Assembly (NCBI GenBank): GCA_963971225.1
Contig: OZ020267.1
Coordinates: forward strand, 106,603,892-106,667,891
Source of the DNA: Melieria omissa
Taxonomy: Eukaryota; Arthropoda; Insecta; Diptera; Ulidiidae
Length of the DNA stretch: 64,000 nt
Direction: 5' to 3'
In this document: positions 11,215 to 22,990 of the stretch, in pieces
Numbering within the stretch: the stretch's first letter is position 1
How the letters are laid out: each line of letters opens with the position of its first letter
Notes under the pieces: model-generated
The model's input: the letters and a program-made list of their open reading frames with translations, nothing else
Database searches by the model: none
What the model was told of the DNA's origin: nothing
Made by a program: the position numbers and the translations under genes

Positions 11215-12030
11215 CACCGTGCGACAACAAATTTTACACACGAAAAAATCGGTATACTCGCAAAACTAGGGGCCAAACGTAGTAAAACTGCGTTTTTAGT
11301 TTTTCTCTCTGACGTCAGGATTTTTTTTAAAAGGACTTTGAAATTTGAAGGACATGTTTATTTCAAAAAATTATTTTAAAAATTGAACGCATTATAGAAT
11401 AACAATATGGGTATCAAATGAAAGAGAAAAATCCTTAGAATCTTAAAAAAATAATTTGTTTGGTGTAAAAGAACGAAGAGGTATAGAAAATGTCCTTTTA
11501 AAACTTTATCCTTGAATATCCTTGAAAATTTCCAATATTTTTTTGGGGAAAAAATATATCTTAAGGAGTAATATGTACACTACCACATCCTCGAATTTCG
11601 TTCTTCTAACTTTAATAGTTAAGGATATAAAAAATTTTATATTTCTCATTATAAAACAAAGATATATTGCACCGTACGACAAAAATAAAATATTGAATTA
11701 ACTCATGTATAAATCGTTATGCTGCTAATACTGGAGGTTAAATACACTAATTCTGCAACTTCAAAATTGCGTTTGAACCTAAGTATATGTTTTCACAAGA
11801 CATTGAAAATTAAAAAATTGAGTTTCCTTGGATAAAACTCATCCAAGAGTAACAAGATGAATGCATGAGGATACGTACTTACTGTGAATACTAGTGCTCA
11901 TAACTTAATTTAAAAGTTAACAATAGTCATTTAAAATGCATTTTATGATTGATTTATTTTGAAACAAATTGTTTAAGAAAAATGTATGCGTTTACTTTGC
12001 CGCTTATGTTTTTGGTACGTGTTACGGCAC
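11215..12030 (+). repeat. Left ~815-bp arm of the palindromic element
   Basis: Reverse complement of the right arm with scattered substitutions and small indels. The match runs from the CACCGTGCGAC tip to CGGCACAGCGA near 12031. Because the right arm includes the 3' end of the coding region, the left arm carries an antisense copy of the last ~20 codons (around 11976-12030). Confidence 0.9.
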
Positions 12031-12033
12031 AGC

Positions 12034-12823
12034 GACGAAGTAGTACCTATACTAACGGGCTTGAAAAAGGGCTTCTCAAAAAAGCAATATTTTTTATGCC
12101 TATGGAAAGGTCGACGCCGTGAATTACACTATATCAACCACAAATGGGAGCCTTGCATAACTCATCAACTTGGCCGCGACAGCATCGATCGTTGCCTCTA
12201 GTCCCTTCATCAAAAATAATACTTCCACCGCTCCACATAAAGTTAGGCCTGATTCGACATTTTATTCGCTCTCTTGACGCAGATGGTCGAGCTATTAATT
12301 ATTTGAAACTACTTTTTCCACAACTAAGCGATGCAAAGATTTCCGCTGGTACGTTACCCGATTGTAAAACTTTGTTTCTATTAATTTTTATATGTTTTTC
12401 AGGGGTTTTAAACGGGCCACAGTTGAAGAAATTATTGCAGCATCAGAAGTTTGCTGATCTTTTGAAACCGGTTGAACTAACTGCGTGGCAAAGCTTAAGC
12501 GATGTAATAAATAACTTCTTAGGAAACAAGAAGTTTTGAATTATAAAGAACTTGTCCGCAAGATGATTGACGCCTATCGCGAAATGGGGGTCAACATGTC
12601 TCTCAAGATACATTTTTTAGAGAGCCACTTGGGCTTTTCCCCCGAAAACTTAGGTGACGTTAGTGATGAACACGGAGAGCGCTTCCACCAAGACATTGCG
12701 CTAATTGAAAATCGCTTTCGGGGAAAAGATATGTGCCACATGCTTTCCGAGTATTGTTGGTCGGTGTGCCGTGACACGTACCAAAAACATAAGCGGCAAA
12801 GTAAACGCATACATTTTTCTTAA
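12034..12823 (+). pseudogene. Uncharacterised transposon-associated protein, C-terminal half, frameshifted
   Basis: Three frames join into one family-like protein. 12034-~12190 gives VPILTGLKKGFSKKQYFLC and LWKGRRRELHYINHKWE. From ~12190 a second frame gives SSKIILPPLHIKLGLIRHF, then LFPQLSDAKISAG. A 54-bp intron (12349-12402, GTACGT...TTTTTCAG) joins it to VLNGPQLKKLL and NNFLGNKK. From ~12537 a third frame gives NYKELVRKMID, MSLKIHFLESHLGFSPENLG, DEHGERFHQDIALIE and SEYCWSVCRD, ending at TAA 12821-12823. I recall this as an uncharacterised family repeated across arthropod and cnidarian genomes. Its CFLC/LHIKLGL layout is loosely like tnp2 transposases of CACTA elements (inference). The N-terminal half is absent and two frameshifts kill the copy. 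Confidence 0.65.
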
Positions 12824-13591
12824 ACAATTTGTTTCAAAATAAATCAATCATAAAATGCATTTTAAATGACTATTGTTAACTTTTAAATTAAGTTATGAGC
12901 ACTAGTATTCACAGTAAGTACGTATCCTCATGCATTCATCTTGTTACTCTTGGATGAGTTTTATCCAAGGAAACTCAATTTTTTTATTTTCAATGTCTTG
13001 TGAAAACATATACTTAGGTTCAAACGCAATTTTGAAGTTGCAAAATTAGTGTATTTAACCTCCAGTATTAGCAGCATAACGATTTATACATGAGTTAATT
13101 CAATATTTTATTTTTGTCGTACGGTGCAATATATCTTTGTTTTATAATGAGAAATATAAAATTTTTTATATCCTTAACTATTAAAGTTAGAAGAACGAAA
13201 TTCGAGGATGTGGTAGTGTACATATTACTCCTTAAGATATATTTTTTTCCCAAAAAAATATTGGAAATTTTCAAGGATATTCAAGGATAAAGTTTTAAAA
13301 GGACATTTTCTATACCTCTTCGTCCTTTTACACCAAACAAATTATTTTTTTAAGATTCTAAGGATTTTTCTCTTTCATTTGATACCCATATTGTTATTCT
13401 ATAATGCGTTCAATTTTTAAAATAATTTTTTGAAATAAACATGTCCTTCAAATTTCAAAGTCCTTTTAAAAAAAATCCTGACGTCAGAGAGAAAAACTAA
13501 AAACGCAGTTTTACTACGTTTGGCCCCTAGTTTTGCAAGTATACCGATTTTTTCGTGTGTTTTGGAATTTTTTGATTTTTGTCGCACGGTG
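12762..13591 (-). repeat. Right ~830-bp arm of the palindromic element
   Basis: Inverted copy of 11215-12030. It begins inside the coding region (CGTGACACGTACC near 12770) and runs to the GTCGCACGGTG tip. The right arm carries TTTTGGAATTTTTTGATTTT next to the tip where the left has a shorter stretch, so the arms have diverged slightly at the ends. Confidence 0.9.
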
Positions 13592-13594
13592 TAA

Positions 13595-14340
13595 TATAAT
13601 TTATTAAAAAATAAAAATTTCTCAATAAACACAATTTTAAAAGAAATATTGATTTTTATTATCCTTTTTTAATTTAGAATATTTAAAAAATTTGTTTTAG
13701 TTTTTAAAAACTCAATAATTTGTTATATTTTAAAAGATTTACTGTTTTTCATATTCTTGATTTAATTAAGAAGTAATTGCATATTTAATTTAATTTAAAT
13801 TTTGAAACGAACAAAAAATTACAAATCGTTAAAAAAAATTAAAAAAAAATTATGTTTATTAAAAAATGTCAAACAATTATTTTAATTTTTTAAATTCAAG
13901 AATTTTTGATATTGTAAAAAATTTACTATAATAAGTTTTATTTTTTGTAATTTAAATCTGTTTATTTTAAAAGTTAATTTAATAATTTTTTTTTAATTTT
14001 GGAAATTTGTTTTAATTAATTTTTTCGAATCATTTATTTTAATCTTGAATTAATTATTTTTAAATTAAATTTGTTTGTAAAGATATTAAATTATAAATTA
14101 ATTAATTATTTTAAACTTTATTATGTTTTTAAAGTTATTTAATAATGGTTAAAAAATTAAAATTGTTCCAAATTTTATTATGTTTTAATGACATAATATG
14201 TATGTCAGACCGACCCTAAATATGTCAGACCGACAACGACTTTAGCCAAGCTTTCAGTGATACTAAGTGAGGGTTTGTAGCAGCAAGAAAAACAAGAACA
14301 AGACTAAACGACCAAGTTTAGTGCGATGAACAGATAAATT
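13595..14340. other. Extremely AT-rich non-coding DNA
   Basis: Nearly pure A/T with TTTAAT/AAATTT runs. Near 14201-14240 the phrase ATATGTCAGACCGAC occurs twice 25 bases apart. No gene seen. Confidence 0.6.
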
Positions 14341-16595
14341 CACTCTATCACACACACACACACACCCATACACAAATATTATGAAAGTGGAATGAAAAAT
14401 TAAATGCATTCGACCAAATGGTCAGCGCTCTGGTTTGGCGCTTCGCATACTTGACGATGACTAACTGCGTGCAGTAATAATAATAATAATAACAACAACA
14501 ACTGCAAGCACCCACATATCCATAGGCAACACTTGGCAACTGCAGGCCAATCACCCAAAATTGAGTGTCAGCCACCCAAAAGCGACAGCAGCAACAACAA
14601 CAGCAGCAACAATGAATGTCAATTTGGCCGGCGATTGGCTTCAAGTGGACTGAACTCACTGCATGTGTGGGAAGGTGCGAATGCCTCGGCACTGCGCCGT
14701 TTTGGGTGCCGAATAGTTGCGTGGCCGATTGTCCGTAGGCAATTTTGGGCAACGCATACGGCTGTGTGTTGTTGTAGTTGTTGTTTTGCAAGAGTGAGTT
14801 TGGTGTTGTGTGTGTGTGCGTGCTAATTCCCGGCAATTTCAGAAACCACTGTAATGCATAACAAACGAGCCGAACGTGACAGCGCCACAAGGATGAGCCG
14901 AGCTCCAACGAAATGTAACGAAACCAACTGCGTTGAATTGGGACTCGAACGTATTCGAGAGGCAAATGGTGGAAGCGAGCAGTAAAATAGATTACAGCAC
15001 TGTGGCCAATGGACGTGAAATTATTGAACGTAGTTGTTGTTGTTGCATTGAAAGTACTACTCATTGTTGTTGTTGTAGTAGAGTTTATGTCATTCTAAAA
15101 ATGCCATTGCGACACTGAGTACATAACAGTTAGTATTGCTTTCAGACTGTTGGTGTTGGGGTTTTTGTGAGTGTTGTTGCTTTGGTTAGAGTTGTTGTTG
15201 CTATTATTTTGGTACTCGTAGTGGCAGACTTTATTGGAATTGAAGCTGGACAGGTAATAACTGTAGTTGAAGCAGACTGCATATGAGTTGTTGTTGTTTT
15301 AAATTGGTTGCTGCTTTGATTTTCGTCTTTGTTGCATATGTGAGATTTTAGAAATTTTTATTGAATGATTAAATGAGGCATAAGTAACAACAACATTCCT
15401 TTTAAAATTTTATTAATTTCTAACTAATAAAAATCATTCTTCAAAGAATGCAAGCTTTCATTAAAAATTTATTCAGAATTTCGCAACACTAAACATTCAA
15501 GAAATTATAAAATTACTCACTATTTATGGCCAAAACTTCATTGCCGCAAACGTTTTTGCATTTCAAGCAATTTCATTGCAACAACAACAACAATACAAAT
15601 CGGCGTTATAAAATTTTCCGCGCACATAAATTCTTTCCAACTACGTATGAGTGTTTTTTCCCCCCCGGCATTTTCCGTTGGCAGCACAAATCCTGCCACT
15701 AATTTCATTTTTCACAACAACATCGACAACAACAACAATACAATGTCATGTACAACAATAGCATCTAAAGCCAACGACATTTTAACAAAAGTCCGCCCCC
15801 ATTCGCCCGACCTTGCCGCACACGTGTATCGCCATCTATCTTGTGTCGGCTTAGCGTGTGCGCTCGCGCCTTCAACCCCCCGCCTCACCCCGCCCCCAAA
15901 AAAATGCCAATAAATTTTGTTGCTGTGCAGTGAGATACTGCGACGCTCACGTGTAACATATATGCAACACTGGCGCACACACAATTTTACGATACTTTGT
16001 GTTGCGTTTGGAAATTTGTAAAAAAAAGTGAATTTTTAGAATTTTGGTGGATTTTGGTTGTGTTAGTTGCGTGTTGGTTGTTGTTGGTATTATTGTGTTG
16101 TGTGCTGTTATGCGACCTTTTTTTTTGTTCGTTGTGCACTTGTCGTCCCAATAATGCCCACAGCTCTGTTTGGTACTTTCGCTCTCATGCCAGCAATTTT
16201 TATTCATGCGTTGACAATGGTTGGTTTGCTTTTGGTTGTTGGCACATAACTTAAACTTCTTCTTCTACTCCGAAAATGGCCTCAAACATTTGCCTACCAT
16301 TTCCGTAACTTTTGTCAGGTTGGTTTGTTGTAAGAGATGTTAAGAAAGTGGTTTAAAAAGCACACTTGAGGACGCATTTAAAATTTGTCTGATGTCAAAT
16401 GTCAGCATTGATGTTTAGTTGAGTACACCAAGAACTCATTTTAATAAGCTTGTGTTAGTTTAGGTATGACAGGTAGCTGTCGATTGTTCGGTAACTTCAC
16501 TTGAAGGCCTCTGAAACTCAGTGTCAACTTGTGATTGGTGATGGTCAGTAATTTTCTAAGATACATTCAGGAACAAAATTAGTTGATTGTGAAGG
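14341..16595. other. Non-coding, unique-looking stretch
   Basis: More balanced base composition with CA microsatellite at 14349-14367 and many CAA/GTT tracts. Open frames on both strands (up to 238 codons on minus at 14348-15064) consist of His/Thr/Cys/Tyr runs from trinucleotide tracts and show no domain. No splice-bounded exon is convincing. Confidence 0.5.
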
Positions 16596-16599
16596 CTTC

Positions 16600-17355
16600 A
16601 CACAGGACTGGCCAGCCCAGCTAGTCTCTAAGATTCATGCGGAAATCGAATTTGTTTATACTGAAGGCTCCCCACAGATCTTGTCAGCTCAGTCAGTCTT
16701 TTCAAATCATTCGAAAATGGAATTTGTTCATACTGAAGGCTTCCCACAGGTCTTGTCAGCTCAGTCAGTCTCTTAGATTCATTCAAACATGAAATTTGTT
16801 CGTACTGAAGGCTTCCCACAGGTCTTGTCAGCTCAGTCAGTCTCTTAGATTCATTCGAAAATGGAATTTGTTCGTACTGAAGGCTCCCTACAGATCTTGT
16901 CAGCTCAGTCATCGCTTAGAATCATTTGAAAATGAAATTTTTTCTGTACTGAAGGTTCCCACAGATCTTGTCAGCCCAGTCAGTCGCTTAGATTCATTCG
17001 AAAATGGAAATTGTTCATACTGAAGGCTCCACACAGATCTTGTCAGCTCAGACAGTCTCTAAGATTCATTCGGAAATCGAATTTGTTCGTACCGAAGGCT
17101 TCCTACAGATCTTGTCAGCCGAGTCAGTCTCATTTGGAAATGTATTTTGTTTGTACTGAAAGCTCCTCACAGATCTCAGTCTCTTAGATTCATTCAGATA
17201 TGGATTTTGTTCATACTGAAGGCTCTTTACAGATCTTGTCAGCCCAGTCAGTTTTTGAGGTTCATTCGGAAATCGAAATTGTTCATACTGAATGCTCCTC
17301 ACAGATCTTGTCAATCCAGTCAGTTTTTAAGATGCATTTAGAATTTGACCTTGTT
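16600..17355. repeat. 72-bp tandem repeat (satellite-like), ~10 units
   Basis: The anchor CTGAAGGCTCC or a variant recurs at ~16660, 16733, 16805, 16877, 16949, 17020, 17092, 17155, 17215 and 17287, mostly 72 bp apart, with two shorter units of ~60-63 bp. Each unit continues CACAGATCTTGTCAGCTCAG and ATTCATTCGAAAATGGAA. Because the period is a multiple of three, long repetitive open frames appear on both strands; they are not genes. Confidence 0.9.
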
Positions 17356-17670
17356 CATACTTACGTTAGATTTGGTAAGCTGGCAGACCATAGTGGCCAC
17401 GCATGGACCCTGTTGGGTTCCTAGCGATGCCAGTTAAAGATCCTTGTGTGTGTTGGGGATCTCCGTAAAACTGATCGATGAGAATATGGGAATCCCCAGC
17501 GAAGTTCAGCAGCGTCTTAATCCCATTCTTGGAAACCACTTCTAACCCAAAAAAGGAACTTAAAACACCCCACAGATCTTGTCAGCTCAGTCAGTCTCTA
17601 AGATTCATTTGGAAATTGAATCGGTTCATACTTAAGACACCCCACAGATCTTCCAGGGTCCACTTGTTAG
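17356..17670. repeat. Array edge with ~205-bp interruption and further 72-bp units
   Basis: After 17355 a ~205-bp sequence of different character (GC-richer, starting TACGTTAGATTTGGTAAGCT) interrupts the satellite. Units resume at 17565 with CCCCACAGATCTTGTCAGCT and break off near 17660 inside the next unit. The interruption is unidentified. Confidence 0.6.
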
Positions 17671-17856
17671 TCTATTTTTGTCTCTGCGAAACCACTTTAA
17701 CCTAACCTAACATAATCTAATCTAACTAAAAATTCCAAAATTATCTCAGACTTAATAATTATAAAATAATTCTGGGGCTCGATAGAAAATTATGCTTCAT
17801 AAGAAGAAAATGGAATAAATTCCATGGTACCACAACGAGTCTCACTGGCCAATGTG

Positions 17857-18838
17857 TAAGGGAGAGGGCTGGGGTGTGAACCGGGTTTTGTTTTTTGGCT
17901 CTAACTTTTCACAGAATAAAGATATCGAAAAATCGAAGATACCGTTGGAAAGGTGAATATATAACGCAACTTTTTTATTTTAGACAGATTACCGTTTTGA
18001 TTGAAATTTAACTCTCTACGTCCAATTTTCTAAGGACTTGATTTTTCGCTTTTCCAAAAAAGTGGCTGGGTTGTGAACCATCTGGAAAATCCCTATTAAA
18101 GTCGGAAAATACGAAGAAAACACCCATAATTTTTAAGTACATTGAGAATTTATTTAATCAGGAAGCCTCAAGAGGTGAAAAAAAGTTATAATGACGCCAA
18201 TTAGGCCAAAAAATCGCAATGAATGAAAGTGCTCAATTTTTTGAATTTTCATCCTAATCGGTGTCGCAATGTTTGCTTGTGAAATACGAATGCGTTCTCG
18301 CATTGGCTCACTTCAAGTGAACTCAAGAAAATCGGGTGAAATTACATAAAATTACTTTATTTTAATATATCCGTCCATATTTGACAGTGTTAGAACAAAT
18401 GTAGTACGAAAAGCAGGTGGTTCATAACCCAGCCACCTCAGTGGTTCACAGCCCAACCACGATGCCATTTTGGAAACTTTAAAATAAACGACACTTCCAA
18501 TCATAATTCGACATAAACAAATATTGCATCGTAAAATAGAATCAAAACACTAAATAAACATGTATTACACAAACCTTTTTGCAATAAGCTCAGTCACTAA
18601 GATAGCACTTTAAAAAAAAGCCAAGAAGTTTTCGCAGTCGATTTTCAAACACGATGTCTTTCAAACTCGATTGCTGCCACAAGCAATACATGTTTGTACT
18701 TCGGTGTAACCACAAAAGCAGAGTCATATCATAAGACAAAATTGACAGTTGAAAGATTGGCGATATGTCAATTAGGGAAAGAAAAAATGGCAATGGTTCA
18801 CACCCCAGCCTGGTTCACAACCCAGCCCTCTCCCTTAC
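17857..18838. mobile_element. 982-bp TIR element of unassigned superfamily with repeated subterminal motif
   Basis: The ends are inverted repeats: GTAAGGGAGAGGGCTGGG at 17857 and its complement ending at 18838. The motif GGCTGGGNTGTGAACC occurs six times: twice forward in the left half (17868, 18063) and four times reversed in the right half (18420, 18442, 18794, 18812). This looks like a non-autonomous DNA transposon with clustered transposase-binding sites. I find no clear target duplication and no recognisable transposase. The minus-strand frame 18590-18793 (67 codons) directly inside the right end is unidentified. Confidence 0.7.
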
Positions 18839-18839
18839 T

Positions 18840-21800
18840 ATTTTTGTTGTTGTAAATTTGCCACTTCCACCCACCTCCTTCTATCTCCCGAATCCCATAA
18901 AATGCAATTAGGTCCGTTGTGTGCTAATTCATTTGATTTGGTTTTCCATTTTTGCGCCACAAATTCACTGAAATTTGTGTGAGGAGGAAATGGTTTTGTA
19001 TGGTTGCCAACATAATTGCAACAAATATGGCATTTGTGCAGTTGTTGCCAAAACGGCACCCAATCTATTTGTGGCCAGCAAATTTATCGCATAATTTAAT
19101 GCTAAAAATAACTAAGCACTCGGTTTGTCTAATTAGCGGCGCCGAGTGGCTTAAATTGGTCGACCTTCATTGCTGTGTTGGTTTGTTGGGGCAAATAGTA
19201 TTGAACAGTGTTGCCAAATAGCATTGGATGTTGGTTGATGATGATTCAATGATTCAAGATTCTAATATTTGCGAGCTAATTGTTGCTCATATGTCTCTTT
19301 CTTGTTTTTTACTTTACAAGAAATTTTTTATTTGATCTCGAAACGAGCCAAACAAACAACACTCACATTGTCTGCGCACATTTAAAACATTTCCTGTGTT
19401 GTTGTCTAATTGTTGACTGCCTTAACACACCCAACAATTCTTAGTAAAAAAACTCGACAATCTCCAGCAACGCGTGCCAAATAAAAATTCAAAAATAAAC
19501 AACCAAAACGCTGCACAAACCACACACAGCTGGCGCAATTTTTATTTGTGATGCCGTATTTTTGAAAATTTTTTTATTGTTGCTGTTTTGTTGATTTTTT
19601 GTTTTAATTTTTATTTTTTATTTTTTGTTTTTATTTCCCTTTTTGTTTTTTTGTTGCATACAAAACAAAAAACCGAACCAAGTTGGGATTTGTTTGCGAG
19701 CAATTTTGCTGCCAAATTTAGTAGTAACTGCGACGGTAGTTTTAGTTGTTGTTCTTGTTGTCTGTCTGTCTGTTCCTGTGTAGTCAATGGTTTTCATTTG
19801 ATTTTTTCAATGCAATTTTCCAACAGGCTTTTTTCTACATGGCAAAAATTATCCAACAAATGCCAATGTTGTGGTTTTCAAGCGTCTGTCTGTGCGTTTA
19901 GATGCATTGATATATCTTTTATATTTGTTTTTGTAACGGGATTTTTTTGCACTATACATAAAATAAAAACCTTTGCGCACATTTTGAGTTCTAATTTGTG
20001 GAATTTTGCTTTATTTTTTATAATCAATATTATTATGAAATTTTCATTCTGTGATAATGAAAGTTAGTTGCTTGACTCCATTTGTGAACTCTTGAAAGAT
20101 TATAAATAATTTCCTTTTTTGCATTTTACATTATAAAAATCCATCAGAATCTTTTTCTTTTCTATATAAACCAAACTGTATAGTAGACAGCAAGTAGCTC
20201 TTCTTTCCTGTCTCCCCCTTTTCCTGTTCACTTTTACAAACCCATAAACGCTCTAAACGATCTATGGGTGTGTAATTTTCATTCAAATTGCCACCACATG
20301 TGTCTGCCCAAGTGTTGTTGTTTTTTTCCATACATTTCCATTTCAATATCCACTACCTTTCGACCTTTGCTGCTGCCACTGTTTTGCATATACTGCTCCC
20401 CCCGAACCGCCTTTTAACGTTGCTATTTTCGGAATTCATTCAGTCATTCACAGACAGATTTCAGCACACACACACACACACACCTTCCGGCCTGCTGCTT
20501 ACGGCTTTTTCAATCTGCCAATCTGCCCACCCGCAGCTGTGTTCGGTTTTCAATGTTGCGGTCAATGTTGCCATATGTAAACAATCTTTTTTTTTCCTCG
20601 CATAATTTTGTTGTTTTTGTTGTCTATTTGCTTTTTTTATGTGCATTAAAATTACTTGTACACAAGTTTTTCTGTTGGCGTAAAAAATTGTTTAAGCCTC
20701 ATTAACATGTGGCGGTCAGTGTTCGTTCACTTTTCGCCAGTTGTGCTTCACTTTCATTTTACATTTGCGTTAAAGTTTGTATCTGAATGATTTTTATGAT
20801 AATTTCCACTGAATATGGCAAGCACACGCATACTTATGGACGCTTTTATTTATATATGTGTGTGTTCATTTCCTCCGCTTCTCACTTGAGGCACCAAACT
20901 GTTGTTTATTTGCTCACATTGTTGTTGCTGTCATTATTATTATTTGCAGTTGTGTTGTTACTATTTGTTTCAGCGCAGTTGTACAATAGTTCATAGTTGT
21001 TGTTGTTGTTGTTGGTGCTCGCAATTAATGGTTTGTTAATAAACATTTAAATTAATGAGGTGTGTCGCTTGTGGCGCCGCCATCCTCCCATCGCCGCCGT
21101 TAATGTAGCCGCAATTTGTGGCCGTTGTTGCGTATTTAATAATTAACAATTTTTTTTTGTTTTGCATTACATCGCATATTGTGTGCATTTAATTTGATGA
21201 CTTTGTCTGTTGCGGCTTTTTGTGTATTTGAGGAATTTTCATCGCTTCTTTGTGTCTTCTCCTTCTCCCATTTGAAGTGTGACAGCTTTGTGTGTACGTC
21301 TGCCTTATGGCATCTCGTACCAGAAGGTCATTGCAAGTTGTTTCAAAATTTCCATAAAACCGCACACACTCACACCTAACACGCACATGCGTTCATCGCG
21401 TCAGTCATTGCGCGTCGACAGTCCATTCGACGCAATGAGTGGCATGAGTAATTACAAGCGTGCGAATGAGGTCAACCGTAAAACGTAAAATAAATTAACA
21501 CAAAATACAAATAAAACTACGAATAAGCGAAATATTCAACCGTAGCGAAAGTGCGTTCAATGTTGTGGAAAGTATTTCTTGGAATTTATGCACAACAATT
21601 GAATTGTTGAACTGTTGAGGTGCATTTAACCTCAGTGCTGACGTAGACAGAATTTATAAAAAAAAATTAAATACTCATAATAAAACGTCCGATTTATGTG
21701 ATTGTAATGAGTTTAACGCACCTGAACGCTGTCACATTCTTTCGTGTATGTAAATGCGAGAAAAGCGCAAATTCAGCGCATTTTTATGGAACACTTTCTG

Positions 21801-21900
21801 AGGAAAAATGTGTGCTTGTCGATCAGAGAACAACTCGTCTCAAAAAATTCGCAGCGGGCGTATCTGTCGTTGAAATACTTGACCACTTAGTCCTTTCAAC
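18840..21900. other. Non-coding, unique-looking stretch
   Basis: T-rich, intron-like sequence with many TTGTTG tracts and a CA tract at 20464-20482. Open frames here are low complexity or short. No exon, RNA or mobile element recognised. Confidence 0.5.
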
Positions 21901-21989
21901 ATTAACATGATCCTTGCTCATTCATTTTTCATTTTATTTGACACAACTCTGTTCAGCTTAAGACGTTATTTGATCTTCAGGAACAAAAG

Positions 21990-22990
21990 ATAAACAAGTC
22001 GTTGGGACTGAGGACTCGAGAAGCAACGTTAACTTAACCCTTTCGGGACTACTGGGATAATACGTCCCAGCAAGTTTTTAAGGCCCCTCAAAATAATTAT
22101 TCACATCTTGTGACCCCCGCAGAATAATTATTCGAAATATATGTCTTCGGTTAAAGGATGTTTTTAGAATTTTTGAGTATACAACAAAACTTTTTAGTCT
22201 CAAAATTGAAAGCATGGGAACATTTTTACCAAGAGTATTTTGGTTTTCAAAATTAAACTCCGTCCCGAAAGGGTTAAGTTCATTAGACTCGAAAGAAGCA
22301 CAATCAACAGATCCACTAAAAACATCAGGGACAAAGAAGAAAGAGAGGATAGTTCTTCTGTTTGGTAGTGACGTAAAGCTTATGAGAGAGCAACGCGAGA
22401 TATAGCAAAACAACGGGATCATTTCACTTCAATGGGATCATTTAATTCATCATTGGCATTACGTTCTGACTAAAAGAGCATTCAATACTTAATTAAGATC
22501 TAAAGGGACAAATTACGTTCAAGTCGTTGGGACTGAGGACTCGAGAAGCAACGTTACCTAAAGTTCAGTTAAACTTAGGAGAAGCACAGATCAACAGATC
22601 CACTAAAAACATCAGGGACAAACAAGAAAGAGAGGATAGTTCTTCTGCTTTCGAGACATACAAAGAAATGGGATAATTTCATTTCAATGGGATCATTTCA
22701 CTTCAATGGGATCATGTCATTTCATCATTGGGATCACGTTTTCGCTTAGAGTATTAAAGACGTAATTAGATCTAAAAGTACCAAAGACGAGCAAATCGTT
22801 GGGAGTGAGGATTCGAGAAGCAACGTTAGTTTAAGTTCCACTGATAGATTCACTGATAGATTCACATCACGGGCAAACAGCAAAGATCTGGAGTAAGTGA
22901 TGGTAAAAACATAGGCAAACATAGTTTGTGGATAGTGGATAGTTTTTCTGCCTTCAAGTGACGTAAGACTGAAAGAGCAATGCGAGATAT
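21990..22990. repeat. Three ~275-bp tandem units, first split by a MITE
   Basis: The phrase GTCGTTGGGACTGAGGACTC followed by GAGAAGCAACGTTA starts units at ~21995, 22520 and 22795 (third copy slightly diverged). Each continues with CACTAAAAACATCAGGGACA-like text, GAGAGGATAGTTCTTCTG and CAATGGGATCATTTCA. Units 2 and 3 are 275 bp apart. Units 1 and 2 are ~523 bp apart, which equals one unit plus the MITE at 22038-22273. Confidence 0.85.
22038..22273. mobile_element. piggyBac-type MITE inside tandem unit 1
   Basis: 236 bp flanked by TTAA (22034-22037 and 22274-22277) with 12-bp inverted ends CCCTTTCGGGAC. No coding capacity. Unit 3 of the surrounding tandem array has the uninterrupted site (GTTTAAGTTCC at ~22830), so the insertion and its TTAA duplication are visible by comparison within the window. 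Near its left end the MITE has a small hairpin, TGGGATAATACGTCCCA. Confidence 0.85.

Larger units (their letters stand above)
11215..13591 (+). mobile_element. Palindromic (foldback) DNA transposon with CACCGTGCGAC ends
   Basis: A 2377-bp element whose two arms (11215 to ~12030 and ~12762 to 13591) are inverted copies over about 820 bp, around a ~730-bp centre. Both tips read CACCGTGCGACAA inward. A 3-bp direct repeat TAA flanks it (11212-11214 and 13592-13594). A second copy of the tip motif, CACCGTACGACAAAAAT, lies inside each arm (11670 and the complement ending 13126). The centre and the inner edge of the right arm carry a broken gene (12034-12823). CAC ends plus a 3-bp duplication fit the EnSpm/CACTA group, but this assignment is inference. 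Confidence 0.8.

Noticed and set aside
14348..15064. 238-codon minus-strand frame
   Set aside because: Tyr/Cys/His runs from trinucleotide and CA tracts; the opposite strand is open as well.
19588..20067. 159-codon Phe/Cys-rich + frame
   Set aside because: Composition follows T-rich DNA; no recognisable motif.
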